Shown here in pieces: positions 1-10,221 of a stretch of DNA of 64,000 nucleotides. Source of the stretch: an uncultured Planctomycetota bacterium (GTDB taxonomy: Bacteria > Planctomycetota > Phycisphaerae > Phycisphaerales > UBA5793). Location of the stretch: NCBI GenBank assembly GCA_900696685.1, contig CAADHA010000166.1, positions 1 to 64,000 of the forward strand, written 5' to 3'. The notes below the pieces were generated by a model. The model was not told the origin of the DNA. It saw nothing but the letters and a program-made list of their open reading frames with translations, and searched no databases. Position 1 is the first letter of the stretch; every line of letters begins with the position of its first letter. A program made the translations under genes and the position numbers.

Positions 1-150
1 ACAAAATGCTGAAAGGTAAGCCCCCCCCTGGCGTTGGGCGCCGACGGCGCGCCGACGGGCGCTCGCCGATGGACCGCCTGCCGCCCTGGACGCTACGGGC
101 GCCGCGATTCGTTCTGCGGCGTTCCGGGCGAGACGGAGAGACGGGTATGC

Positions 151-179
151 TTGTCATGCGGCAAGGCAAGGGGTATACT
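151..179 (+). promoter_or_regulatory. sigma70-type promoter of the HTH gene
   Basis: TTGTCA at 151-156 and TATACT at 174-179 are separated by exactly 17 bases. The ATG of the HTH gene lies at 185, five bases after the -10 hexamer, so transcription should begin at or almost at the start codon and the mRNA would be leaderless. Seen in sequence; activity is inferred. Confidence 0.6.
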
Positions 180-398
180 CGTTTATGAGCATCATCACCG
201 ACCTTCAGAAACTGGTTCGCGCGAGCGGCATGAGCCGCGGCGCGGTCGCGCTCGAGTCGGGTGTTTCGATCGCGGTTGTCTCGCGCCTGTTGTCGGGCGC
301 GCGACGAGACCTGACAACTTCGACGGCCGAGCGGATCGCGGCGGGCATCGGGTATGAAATCGTGTTCCGGCCGACGGGCCGGGGAAAGCGGGCGAGGC

Positions 399-1931
<1,533 letters not shown>

Positions 1932-1963
1932 GGCGGCCGCCACGGGGCGGGCCGGTGAATTGA

Positions 1964-1991
1964 AGAGTATCAAATCTACAGCGCGGGTCAA
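1964..1991 (-). promoter_or_regulatory. promoter of tRNA-Lys
   Basis: On the minus strand TTGACC (1991-1986) and TACTCT (1969-1964) are 16 bases apart, about 33 bases upstream of the tRNA 5' end. Sequence match only. Confidence 0.5.
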
Positions 1992-2020
1992 GGCCTGTGG
2001 ATGCGCCAGGGCAGACCTGC

Positions 2021-2049
2021 TTGACTGAATCCCCTTTCCGTACTAAGTT
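2021..2049 (+). promoter_or_regulatory. promoter of the rpmF-plsX-fab cluster
   Basis: TTGACT (2021-2026) and TAAGTT (2044-2049) are 17 bases apart, about 118 bases before rpmF. It diverges from the tRNA-Lys promoter. This is the best candidate start for the fatty-acid operon. Confidence 0.5.
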
Positions 2050-2166
2050 TGCAGACGTGTTTTCTGCGTCCGGGGGCTGCGACGGGGCGCCCGGCGCCGG
2101 CCGTGTCCGGGCCGGATCCGGTCCGATCCCTGGTCCATCCCGATTTGCAACGCGAGGCCACTGGTC

Positions 2167-2355
2167 ATGCATCCCACACACAGAACGTCTCCGGGCCGCA
2201 CCCGTCGGCGCCGCTCGCATCACGCGCTGCGCGGCGCTCACACGACACTGTGCCCGAACTGCGGCGAGAACAAACTGCCCCATTGCGCCTGCGCCAAGTG
2301 CGGGTATGTCCGCCCCGGTCTCCAGATGAAGATCGAGACCCCCGAGGAAGAGTAA
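2167..2355 (+). CDS. rpmF: 50S ribosomal protein L32
   Basis: A 62-residue basic protein of the large ribosomal subunit. The N-terminal stretch is rich in Arg/His/Ser/Thr, followed by the zinc-binding cysteine pattern of L32 (CPNCGE and later CACAKCGY), four cysteines near residues 29-45. Length matches the family. The gene lies three bases before plsX, the conserved rpmF-plsX arrangement in many bacteria that links ribosome and membrane-lipid synthesis. Confidence 0.93.
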   Translation: MHPTHRTSPGRTRRRRSHHALRGAHTTLCPNCGENKLPHCACAKCGYVRPGLQMKIETPEEE

Positions 2356-2358
2356 CAC

Positions 2359-3381
2359 ATGCGGATCGCCATCGACGTGATGGGAGGCGATCATGCGCCG
2401 GGCGCGATCCTCAACGGATCGTTGGATGCTCTTCGATCCCTCGCGTCGGACGATGAACTCCTGCTGGTCGGCCGGGAGGAAGTCATCCGCCCGGCGATCG
2501 AGAGCCGCGGCATTCGCGACGGGCGGCTCAAAGTCGTCCATGCGCCGGACGTGATCGAGATGGACGAGCAGCCGGTGGAGGCGGTCCGCTCCAAGCCGCA
2601 GAGTTCGATCGTCGTGATGTCCGAATTGGCCCATCGCCGCGCCGAAAACGGCGCCGACGTGATCATCTCGGCGGGCAACACGGGCGCATGCGTCTGTGCT
2701 GCCCAGATGTCGCTGCGGAGGCTGGCCGGCGTGCACCGGCCGGGAATCGCGGTGGCTCTGCCGACCTTCGGCGGCCCGGTCGTCCTGTGCGACGTTGGCG
2801 CGAACCCTGACCCGCGTCCTTCGCACCTGGCACAATACGGCATCATGGGCGAGGTCTACGCCCGTGCGATGCTGGGGATCCGCGAGCCGCGCGTCGCCGT
2901 GATGAACATCGGCGGCGAAGAGGGCAAGGGCACGGGCCTGATCAAAGCCACGCGCGACATCCTCAAGTCCATTCCCAACCTTCACTACGCCGGCTTCGTC
3001 GAGGGCCGCTCCCTCTTTGATCACGTCGCGGACGTCGTGGTCATGGACGGCTTTGTGGGCAATGTCGTGATCAAACTCGCGGAAGGTCTGGCGTCCGGTC
3101 TTTTCCGCACGATCTCGCGCGAGATTGCGGCCGTCGATCCCGCGCTCGCGGAGCGCTTCGGTCCGGTGCAGAAGCGTATTTACGCTGCGCACGATTACCA
3201 TGAGCAGGGCGGCGCGCCGCTGCTGGGCGTCAACGGCATCTGCATCATCTGCCACGGCTCGTCCGAGGCGCGCACGATCTCGAACGCCATCCTCAGAAGC
3301 CGCAGCATGGTCAACAAGGGGCTGAACCAGGCGATCGTGAGTCGGCTGGCCGAGGTGAGCGGCAAGGTGGGTGGGCCGTGA
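2359..3381 (+). CDS. plsX: phosphate acyltransferase PlsX
   Basis: Makes acyl-phosphate from acyl-ACP, the first step of phosphatidic acid synthesis by the PlsX-PlsY route; peripheral on the inner face of the membrane. The 340-residue length is typical, and the N-terminal DVMGGDHAP signature (residues 6-14) is present, as are the ISAGNTGA and DVGANPD-type motifs. It starts three bases after rpmF and its stop overlaps the fabH GTG start by four bases (GTGA), so translation is probably coupled. First lipid gene of the fab cluster. Confidence 0.96.
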   Translation: MRIAIDVMGGDHAPGAILNGSLDALRSLASDDELLLVGREEVIRPAIESRGIRDGRLKVVHAPDVIEMDEQPVEAVRSKPQSSIVVMSELAHRRAENGADVIISAGNTGACVCAAQMSLRRLAGVHRPGIAVALPTFGGPVVLCDVGANPDPRPSHLAQYGIMGEVYARAMLGIREPRVAVMNIGGEEGKGTGLIKATRDILKSIPNLHYAGFVEGRSLFDHVADVVVMDGFVGNVVIKLAEGLASGLFRTISREIAAVDPALAERFGPVQKRIYAAHDYHEQGGAPLLGVNGICIICHGSSEARTISNAILRSRSMVNKGLNQAIVSRLAEVSGKVGGP

Positions 3382-4379
3382 CCGCCTCGCCCTGCGGTTG
3401 CCGGATCGTGAGCACGGGCATGGCCGTGCCGCCCACCGTTCTCACCAATGCCGACCTCGAGCAGATGATGGACACGAGCGACGAGTGGATCATCCAGCGC
3501 ACGGGGGTGCGGACTCGCTACCGCAGCAAGCCGGAACTTGGCGAAGACGTTGCGGCGTTGTCGGTAACGGCCGTCCGCGCGGCGCTGGAGGAGGCGAAGA
3601 TCGCGCCCGCGGCGCTCGACCTCGTCATTCTCGCCACCTGCACGCCGGACATGACCTGCCCGGCGACGGCCAGCCGCGTCGCGGGGCGCATCGGCGCCGT
3701 CCCCGGCGGATCGTTCGACATTCTCGCGGCGTGCAGCGGTTTCGTCTATGGCCTGAACATTGCGGACTCGCTGATCCGCCAGGGCGGGTACCGCACCATC
3801 GCGATGATCGGCGCCGACTCGCTCACGCGCGTCGCCGACTACACAAACCGCAAGGTGAGCGTCCTCTCGGGCGACGGGGCGGGCGTGGCCATTGTCCAGC
3901 GAGTCGATGATCCGTCGCGCGGCTGCCTGTTCCAGTCGATGTACTCTGACGGGCGCCTCTGGGACTATCTCTACATCCCGCAGCGCGACACCGACGCCCC
4001 CTCCGACGTGGACTGGAACGAGACAAAGCTCAACTACCTCCAGATGAAGGGTCGCGAGGTCTTCAAGTTCGCCGTCACCAAGTTCCCCGAGGCGCTCGAA
4101 GAGGCGCTGGGCAAGGCGGGCGTGCGCAAGGAAGACGTGGCCATGATCATCGCACACCAGTCAAACGCCCGCATCATCGAAGCCACGCGCAAGCGCCTCG
4201 ACATGCCCGAGGATCGCTTCTATGTCAACATTGACCGCTACGGCAACACGAGCGCTGCAAGCGTGCCGATCTGCCTTCACGAGTTGCGCCAGGCCGGCCG
4301 CGTCGGCGAGGGCGACATCGTGGTCTTCGTGGCGATGGGCGGCGGAATGACGTGGGGAACGAGCGTCTGGAGGCTCTGA
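3378..4379 (+). CDS. fabH: 3-oxoacyl-ACP synthase III (FabH)
   Basis: Condenses an acyl-CoA primer with malonyl-ACP to start fatty-acid chains. The catalytic triad is visible: C119 in ILAACSGF, H260 in IIAHQSN and N290 in RYGNTSA. Length of 333 residues is typical. The GTG start at 3378 overlaps the plsX stop (GTGA) and has an AAGGTGG-like ribosome site within plsX. Part of the plsX-fabH-fabD run. Confidence 0.96.
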   Translation: MTASPCGCRIVSTGMAVPPTVLTNADLEQMMDTSDEWIIQRTGVRTRYRSKPELGEDVAALSVTAVRAALEEAKIAPAALDLVILATCTPDMTCPATASRVAGRIGAVPGGSFDILAACSGFVYGLNIADSLIRQGGYRTIAMIGADSLTRVADYTNRKVSVLSGDGAGVAIVQRVDDPSRGCLFQSMYSDGRLWDYLYIPQRDTDAPSDVDWNETKLNYLQMKGREVFKFAVTKFPEALEEALGKAGVRKEDVAMIIAHQSNARIIEATRKRLDMPEDRFYVNIDRYGNTSAASVPICLHELRQAGRVGEGDIVVFVAMGGGMTWGTSVWRL

Positions 4380-4447
4380 TGCAGTGCCCGGCGCGGCCGC
4401 GGCGCCCGTCTTGAATCTCCGGCGCGCGAGGGAATCGAACGGCAGAA

Positions 4448-5371
4448 ATGTCCGAACCATCGATCATCCTCTGTCCGGGTCAGGGCGCCCAGGTCGTCGG
4501 CATGGCGCGTGCGTGGTGCGACAGGAGCGACCAAGCCCGCCTCGTCTTCACCGAGGTAGACGCGATTCTCGGGGGGAGCCTCGGCGCACCCCTCGCGCAA
4601 CTGTGCTTCGACGGGCCGGTCGAGAGGCTCAACCAGACGGATGTGAGCCAGCCCGCGATCTACGTCACTTCCATCGCTTGTTACCGTGCGCTCGGAGACG
4701 CATTCTTCGGGTCGACGGCTGCGGCGGCCGGGCTGAGTCTCGGTGAATACACCGCCCTGCATCTCGCGGGCGTCTTCTCCTTCGCTGACGGCCTGCGTCT
4801 CGTGGCCCTGCGTGGGCGCCTGATGCAGGACGCCGCTGAGAAAAGCAACGGCTCGATGGTCGCGCTCATCGGCGCTGATGAAGCCCAGGCACATGAAGTC
4901 TGCGAGCGGGCCGGGCGAGGACGTGTTCTTGTGCCCGCCAACTTCAACGCGCCGGGGCAGATCGTCCTCTCCGGCGAGGAAACGGCATGCGCGGACGCGG
5001 TGAAGGTCGCGGGCGATCTCGGACTGCGGGCCACGCCCCTGGCCGTCGCGGGTGCGTTTCACAGCGAACTCATGCGACCGGCGGCAGAGCGGATGGGCGA
5101 GGCCCTGGAGCGGGTCAGTCTCTCTCCTCCGCGCTTTCCCGTCGTTTCCAACGTGACGGCGAAGCCACACGAGGCTGACCCGGCATCCATCCGCCGCCTG
5201 CTGGTGCAGCAGATCACCTCCCCGGTCCGATGGAGTCAATCGTGCGAATGGCTTGGGGGGCATGTCCGAGGTCGCTATCATGAATTGGCCCCCGGCAGGG
5301 TGCTGGCGGGCCTGATGAGGCGGATCAACCGCGAGACGAAGGTGGTGAACCATGACCAGCCTGGCGCGTAG
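4448..5371 (+). CDS. fabD: malonyl-CoA:ACP transacylase (FabD)
   Basis: Transfers malonyl from CoA to ACP for chain elongation. The active serine S97 lies in GLSLGEY, the partner histidine H205 in GAFHSEL, and the N-terminus has the expected PGQGAQ loop. Length of 307 residues is typical. A 68-base gap separates it from fabH, and its last 20 bases overlap the next gene's start. Confidence 0.95.
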   Translation: MSEPSIILCPGQGAQVVGMARAWCDRSDQARLVFTEVDAILGGSLGAPLAQLCFDGPVERLNQTDVSQPAIYVTSIACYRALGDAFFGSTAAAAGLSLGEYTALHLAGVFSFADGLRLVALRGRLMQDAAEKSNGSMVALIGADEAQAHEVCERAGRGRVLVPANFNAPGQIVLSGEETACADAVKVAGDLGLRATPLAVAGAFHSELMRPAAERMGEALERVSLSPPRFPVVSNVTAKPHEADPASIRRLLVQQITSPVRWSQSCEWLGGHVRGRYHELAPGRVLAGLMRRINRETKVVNHDQPGA

Positions 5372-6044
5372 GCTGTTCGGAGTGACGATTGCGTTAGGAT
5401 TGGGCGCGGCTCTTTCAATTTTGGCCGCGGGATGCAAGGAGGAGGAGCCTCCGCCGCCGCCGCCGCCTCCGCCGCCCCCGGCTCCGACAACGGTCGATCC
5501 AAGCGCGGTCGCCGAGTTCCTCACTCTCGACCCGAGAGTGAACCTTCACAACGCGCCGGCGATGGACTGCAGCGAGGAGGAGGTTCGCGCGATTCTCGAG
5601 TTCCTCAGCGCCTTTGCGTCCGGCAACGCCGATGCCCTACGCCCGAAGATGGACTCAGCCTCACGCCGCACGCTCGACAAGTTGATCGAGACCGGTCAGT
5701 GGCAGGAGGAAACGGCGAAGATCATCGAGGTGGACCTGATCGATCGCAAATCATTGCCGATGGGCAACGTCGTGACGTTCAACGTCGTCCTGCCCAGGGC
5801 CGGCCGCGTGCAACAGGACTGGGTTGTCACGCAGCGCGGAGACATGTTCACGTTCGGCGCCTTCGCGATCCCGCCCGTGAGCAAGCAGCAGCAGCAGATG
5901 GAGGAAGCGATCAAGGCGGCTGCGGAGGCGATGCAGCAGGGCGAAGGCCAGGCGCCCCAGGATCCGAATTACGATCCGCGCCGGCGCATTCCCCAGCCCA
6001 GTGATCCCACGGCACCGCCGGGCAAAGGACCCGTCCAGCCGTGA
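5352..6044 (+). CDS. proline-rich lipoprotein inside the fab cluster
   Basis: A 230-residue protein with a type II signal peptide: basic start, hydrophobic core and lipobox LAAGC, giving a lipid-modified Cys near residue 28. Directly after come KEEE and eleven consecutive prolines, then a globular part of unknown family (about 50-180) and a Gln/Pro-rich, probably disordered C-terminus. The proline run should stall ribosomes without EF-P. The gene overlaps fabD by 20 bases and lies 33 bases before fabG, so it is likely co-transcribed with fatty-acid genes. No function recognised; a role tied to envelope lipids is only suggested by position. Confidence 0.8.
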   Translation: MTSLARRLFGVTIALGLGAALSILAAGCKEEEPPPPPPPPPPPAPTTVDPSAVAEFLTLDPRVNLHNAPAMDCSEEEVRAILEFLSAFASGNADALRPKMDSASRRTLDKLIETGQWQEETAKIIEVDLIDRKSLPMGNVVTFNVVLPRAGRVQQDWVVTQRGDMFTFGAFAIPPVSKQQQQMEEAIKAAAEAMQQGEGQAPQDPNYDPRRRIPQPSDPTAPPGKGPVQP

Positions 6045-6077
6045 TGCCACTTCCGACCGTGTGCCCGTGGGACTGAG

Positions 6078-6824
6078 ATGGTCATGAGCGACGTGAAGCG
6101 AGTGGCGTTGGTCACCGGCGCCAGCCGGGGGATCGGCCGCGCCGTGGCCGACCGCCTGGCGCGCGAAGGGCGGCACGTCGTGCTCGTCAGCCGTGCTCGC
6201 GCGCCGCTCGACGACGCAGTCGCCGCGATCAGGAGCCGGGGCAACAGCGCTTCGGCGATCTCGTGCGACGTCGGCGATCCTGCGGCGCTCACCGAGGCGA
6301 TCGGCGAGACGGTGCGGTCGCTGGGCCGGCTTGACATTCTTGTCAACAACGCGGGCATCACGCGGGACGGCTTGATGCTTCGCATGAGCGATGAGGATTT
6401 TGACGAAGTGATCCGAGTGAATCTCAAGTCGGCCTTCGTGGCGTGTCGCGCCGCGGCGCGGCCGATGATGGGCAACCGCTGGGGGCGAATCGTCAATGTC
6501 AGTTCGATCTCGGGGCGCATCGGCCGCGCCGCGCAGGTCAACTACTGCGCCGCCAAGGCCGGGCTGATCGGCATGACCAAGGCGATCGCCAAGGAGTTCG
6601 CCACCAAGGGCATCACCGCGAACGTCGTGGCACCCGGGTTCATCGAGACGGACATGACCGCCGACCTGCCCGAGGCGATCAAGGAGGAAGCGAAGAACAT
6701 CACGCCCATGCGCCGCTTCGGTCAGGCGGATGAAATCGCCGCGGCCGTCGCGTATTTCACCTCGGAGGACGCGGGATTCGTTACAGGCGAGGTTCTCGCC
6801 GTCGCGGGCGGCATGGGCATGTAA
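6078..6824 (+). CDS. fabG: 3-oxoacyl-ACP reductase (FabG)
   Basis: Short-chain dehydrogenase that reduces 3-oxoacyl-ACP with NADPH in chain elongation. It has the Rossmann TGASRGIG (13-20), NNAG near 90, and the S143-Y156-K160 catalytic set (VSSISG, NYCAAK). Length of 248 residues is typical. The ATG at 6078 is used; an ATG two codons later is equally possible. The family is broad, but the position between fabD and acpP makes FabG secure. Confidence 0.94.
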   Translation: MVMSDVKRVALVTGASRGIGRAVADRLAREGRHVVLVSRARAPLDDAVAAIRSRGNSASAISCDVGDPAALTEAIGETVRSLGRLDILVNNAGITRDGLMLRMSDEDFDEVIRVNLKSAFVACRAAARPMMGNRWGRIVNVSSISGRIGRAAQVNYCAAKAGLIGMTKAIAKEFATKGITANVVAPGFIETDMTADLPEAIKEEAKNITPMRRFGQADEIAAAVAYFTSEDAGFVTGEVLAVAGGMGM

Positions 6825-6882
6825 GCGACTCGACGAAGGATCGGCCGCGGAAGGGCGGGACGCCTACCCGAACCTCGCGGGC

Positions 6883-6911
6883 TTGTAGCCGGTCCTTCGC
6901 AAGGCTATATT
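6883..6911 (+). promoter_or_regulatory. promoter upstream of acpP
   Basis: TTGTAG (6883-6888) and TATATT (6906-6911) are 17 bases apart in the 164-base gap between fabG and acpP. The predicted start lies about 70 bases before acpP, allowing extra transcription of the abundant acyl carrier protein. Confidence 0.55.
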
Positions 6912-6988
6912 TCTGCCCCTCGCGGCGGACGCGATGCGGAGCCGGTTGAGCGGGATGACACGCACAAAAACCCTGAGGAGATTCGATC

Positions 6989-7240
6989 GTGCAAGAATCC
7001 GAAATCGAAGCCAAAGTGATCAGCATCGTCGCCGAGCAGATGGGCGTTGACAAGGCGCAGATCACGCGAAACACCAGTTTCGTCAACGATCTCAACGCCG
7101 ACAGCCTCGACACCGTCGAACTGGTCATGGAACTTGAGGACGAGTTCGAGACTTCGATCCCTGACGAAGAAGCCGAGAAGATTCAGACCGTCGGGCAGGC
7201 GGTCGAGTTTATCCTCAAGGCGACATCGGGCGGGGACTGA
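6989..7240 (+). CDS. acpP: acyl carrier protein
   Basis: An 83-residue acidic carrier that holds growing acyl chains on phosphopantetheine. The attachment serine is S39 in the NADSLDTVE motif. The GTG start at 6989 follows an AGGAG-like site (ctgaggagattcgatc). It has its own likely promoter and sits between fabG and fabF as in many bacteria. Confidence 0.96.
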   Translation: MQESEIEAKVISIVAEQMGVDKAQITRNTSFVNDLNADSLDTVELVMELEDEFETSIPDEEAEKIQTVGQAVEFILKATSGGD

Positions 7241-7349
7241 CCCTGACTCCGGGCTTCCCGCAGCGCGCGTCCGGCGCCGGCGGCGCGCCGGGTGCGCCCG
7301 ACCAGACCCGCACGCCCGCTGACTGCTTGCACGCCGACTCTGACCCTTC

Positions 7350-8597
7350 ATGACCAACCAATCTCCACGCCGAATCGTCGTCACGGGCCTCGGGGCGATC
7401 TGCAACGTCGGACTCAACAGCCGCGACGTCTGGCACGCCATGCGCGACGGCCGACCTCGAATGAGCCGCATTGATCGCTTCACCAGCGAGCGCTGGACCG
7501 TGAAATTCGGCGGAGAGGTCATCGACTGGGATCCCGCCGACCGCCTCGAGCGCGGCGAGATGAAGCGCCTCGACCGTTTCACGATGCTCGGCCTCTATGC
7601 CGCCATCGAAGCGGTGCATGACTGCGGCCTGGACTTCTCGAAGGAAGACCCCTTCCGCTGCGGCGTCGTCATCGGCTCCGGCGTCGGCGGAGTCAACACA
7701 ATCGAAGAATACATCGAGAAGATGCACATCAAGGGGCCTGACCGCGTCACTCCATTTCTCGTCCCGCGCCTGATGGTCAACGCCTGTTCGGGGAACGTCT
7801 CGATCCGATTCGGACTCAAGGGCCCCAACAGCGCGCCGGCGACGGCCTGTGCCTCCGCCGCCAATGCCATAGGCGACGCCTTTCAACTGATCCAGGACGG
7901 CGATGCCGATGTCATGGTCACCGGCGGCGCCGAGGCCGCCATGACTCCACTCTGCATGGCCGGATTCATGGTGATGAAGGCTCTCTCGACCCGCAACGAC
8001 AGCCCCAACAGTGCCTCGCGGCCCTTCGACCGCGACCGCGACGGATTCGTTCTCGCGGAGGGGGCCGGCATTCTCGTCCTCGAAGAACTCGAGCACGCTC
8101 TCGCCCGCGGCGCGCACATCTACTGCGAACTGCTCGGCTTCGGATCTTCGGGCGACGCGGGCCACATCACGGCGCCGGATCCCGAGGGGCGCGGCGCCGC
8201 GCGGTGCATGGCCCTTGCCCTCAAGGACGCCGGACTCAAGCCCGAGGACATCGACTATATCAACGCGCACGGCACCTCCACGCCCCTGGGCGACGCCGCC
8301 GAAGTCATGGCCATCCGCAATGTCTTCGGCGAGCACGCGAAGAGGCTGGCCATCAGTTCCACCAAGGGCGTCACCGGCCACACGCTCGGCGCTTCGGGCG
8401 GAATCGAGAGCATGGCCGTCGTCCGCGCCATCGAGGAGCAGGTCATCCCGCCGACCGCCAACCTCCAACATCCCGACTTCGATCTCGACTTCGTGCCCAA
8501 CAAGCCCCGCAAGGCGACCATCCGCTACGCCCTGAACAACAGTTTCGGCTTCGGCGGACACAACGTCACCCTCGTCTTCGGGCGCTACCCCAACTGA
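7350..8597 (+). CDS. fabF: 3-oxoacyl-ACP synthase II (FabF)
   Basis: Elongating condensing enzyme of fatty-acid synthesis. Catalytic C167 (ATACASA), H307 (NAHGTST) and H344 (VTGHTLGAS) are all present, as is the gating GFGGHN segment near the C-terminus. Length of 415 residues is typical. A 109-base gap after acpP separates it from the rest, but orientation and order fit one functional unit. It converges with the next gene. Confidence 0.96.
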   Translation: MTNQSPRRIVVTGLGAICNVGLNSRDVWHAMRDGRPRMSRIDRFTSERWTVKFGGEVIDWDPADRLERGEMKRLDRFTMLGLYAAIEAVHDCGLDFSKEDPFRCGVVIGSGVGGVNTIEEYIEKMHIKGPDRVTPFLVPRLMVNACSGNVSIRFGLKGPNSAPATACASAANAIGDAFQLIQDGDADVMVTGGAEAAMTPLCMAGFMVMKALSTRNDSPNSASRPFDRDRDGFVLAEGAGILVLEELEHALARGAHIYCELLGFGSSGDAGHITAPDPEGRGAARCMALALKDAGLKPEDIDYINAHGTSTPLGDAAEVMAIRNVFGEHAKRLAISSTKGVTGHTLGASGGIESMAVVRAIEEQVIPPTANLQHPDFDLDFVPNKPRKATIRYALNNSFGFGGHNVTLVFGRYPN

Positions 8598-8664
8598 CCA
8601 GACTGCGACATCGAGGCATGCTTCGCCGGGCGCTCATGAGCGTGCGAGCATCTGACCGCTTTGA

Positions 8665-10194
8665 TCAGACGGGGACGCCGGGCTCTTCAACGTCGCGCGT
8701 GGTCCGGCTCTCGCGGATGGGTTGCAGAATCACCTTCACTTCGCGGTAGGCTTTGCCCCGCCGCACGCGAAGCGTAACCTCTTCGCCCGCGCGGCGGCGG
8801 AGGATGTCGGCGACGAGTTCCTCGACGGCGTACGTCGGCCGGCCGTCGATCTCCGTGAGAACGTCGCCGGCGCGAAGTCCGGTCTGCTTTGCGGCGCCTG
8901 CCAGGTTGACGCCGACGATCTGCACGCCGTCGTTGGCAGCCTGGTCGGCAACCCACAGGCCGAGGGAGGGCTGATCGCGCCGCACTTTCTCCGCCACCCT
9001 GTCCTTGGTCCCCAGCCAGGCGCGGTATTCGCGCTCCACTTCATCGAGGCTGCGCCCGAAGAGCCGTTCGAGCGCCAACGCCCCGCTCCGGTCCTCTCGA
9101 TAGGTACTCAGGTAGAGGCGGTACCACTCCTCGAGGCGCCCCTGTTCTGCGAGGAACTGGAGGATCGCCCGCGCCTCGGCATACTTGGCCCGTGCCCGGA
9201 CGCGGTTGAACCGGTCGTCCTCCTGCGCGAAGAACGCTCGCCATTTCGAGAGCGACGCGGCGCGGCGGAGGTTGAGCACGATGTTCAACCGCGTGTTGTC
9301 CAGCACGCGATAGCGCCCCTCCGGGCCGACGTCATACATCTCGAACATCGAGGCCAGCCCCTCCTGGATCCACATGGGGTGGGACTGGCCGAGGCGGTCC
9401 ATCTGGCCGTGGTGAAGGGCGTGGGTGATCTCGTGGCGCAGCGAAGGCCCGAGGTCGCGCAGGACCAGCCGTCGCGTGTCGTGATCGTAATACCCGCCCA
9501 CGTAGACCGAACCGATCAGTTCATCCGCCTTCTCCGGCGTGGGCACGAGCACCAGGACGTAGGAGTTCGGCGGGCCGTCGAAAAGCATCTCAATCTGGAG
9601 CCGCACCTGCTCCTGGATGGATTTGCGCATGCGCTCAAACGTCTCGCGATCGAGGTTGGTGGCGAGCACCAGCCTCAGGGATTCGTCGCGCTCGATGATG
9701 GCGCCGCTGCCGAGCGTTTCACGCGACCAACGCTCCATGTGTTCAGCCGCCTCGGCGTAGCGCCTCTCGATCGAACTGATCAGTTCCTCGTAGCGAGGAT
9801 CGCTTCGCAGGGCCGCGAGGTCCGGGTCACGCTTGAGATGCTCGAAGTTCACGAATCCGAATTGGACGGCGAGGTTGAGAAGTTTGAACGCCTCGTCCGG
9901 GAAGCCGAGCCGGGTCACGGCGCAGGCGCTGTTGTACAGCGCGGCCGTGTCGCGCGGGCGGCTCTTGAGAATCCGTACCCAGGCGGAGAGCGCCTCCTCC
10001 GTCCGGCCGGCGGCGTAGTGCGCCGCCGCCTCCTCGTGAAGTGCCGCGACCGAGTCGTCATCCAGCCGGAGCGGCGCCTCGCGCGCAGGCGCGGGCTGCG
10101 ATGACTGTTCCGGCGGCGATGTCCAGCCCACCAGGATCGCACCCGCCGCGCACGAGAGCATCACTCGAATCTGCGTCGCCCATTGCCCGCCCAT
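8665..10194 (-). CDS. HEXXH metallopeptidase-like protein with TPR and PDZ regions
   Basis: About 509 residues. A hydrophobic N-terminal segment suggests export. A TPR-like helical part follows (around residues 45-125, EEAAAHYAAGRTEEALSAW). A gluzincin-type zinc site has HEITH near residue 260 with a downstream EGLASMFE that could supply the third ligand. The C-terminal 90 residues are a PDZ domain (GLRAGDVLTEIDG). This resembles the DUF1570/peptidase MA-like proteins common in planctomycetes. The ATG at 10194 is chosen because GGAGG stands five bases before it; an upstream GTG (10212) is less likely. It lies about 28 bases after purN on the same strand. Substrate unknown. Confidence 0.75.
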   Translation of the reverse strand: MGGQWATQIRVMLSCAAGAILVGWTSPPEQSSQPAPAREAPLRLDDDSVAALHEEAAAHYAAGRTEEALSAWVRILKSRPRDTAALYNSACAVTRLGFPDEAFKLLNLAVQFGFVNFEHLKRDPDLAALRSDPRYEELISSIERRYAEAAEHMERWSRETLGSGAIIERDESLRLVLATNLDRETFERMRKSIQEQVRLQIEMLFDGPPNSYVLVLVPTPEKADELIGSVYVGGYYDHDTRRLVLRDLGPSLRHEITHALHHGQMDRLGQSHPMWIQEGLASMFEMYDVGPEGRYRVLDNTRLNIVLNLRRAASLSKWRAFFAQEDDRFNRVRARAKYAEARAILQFLAEQGRLEEWYRLYLSTYREDRSGALALERLFGRSLDEVEREYRAWLGTKDRVAEKVRRDQPSLGLWVADQAANDGVQIVGVNLAGAAKQTGLRAGDVLTEIDGRPTYAVEELVADILRRRAGEEVTLRVRRGKAYREVKVILQPIRESRTTRDVEEPGVPV

Positions 10195-10221
10195 GAGGCC
10201 TCCGCATCGCACGGCAAGATT

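Noticed and set aside
4277-5524. 415-residue minus-strand frame opposite fabD
   Set aside because: Shadow of fabD and the lipoprotein; its glycine run is the complement of the proline codons.
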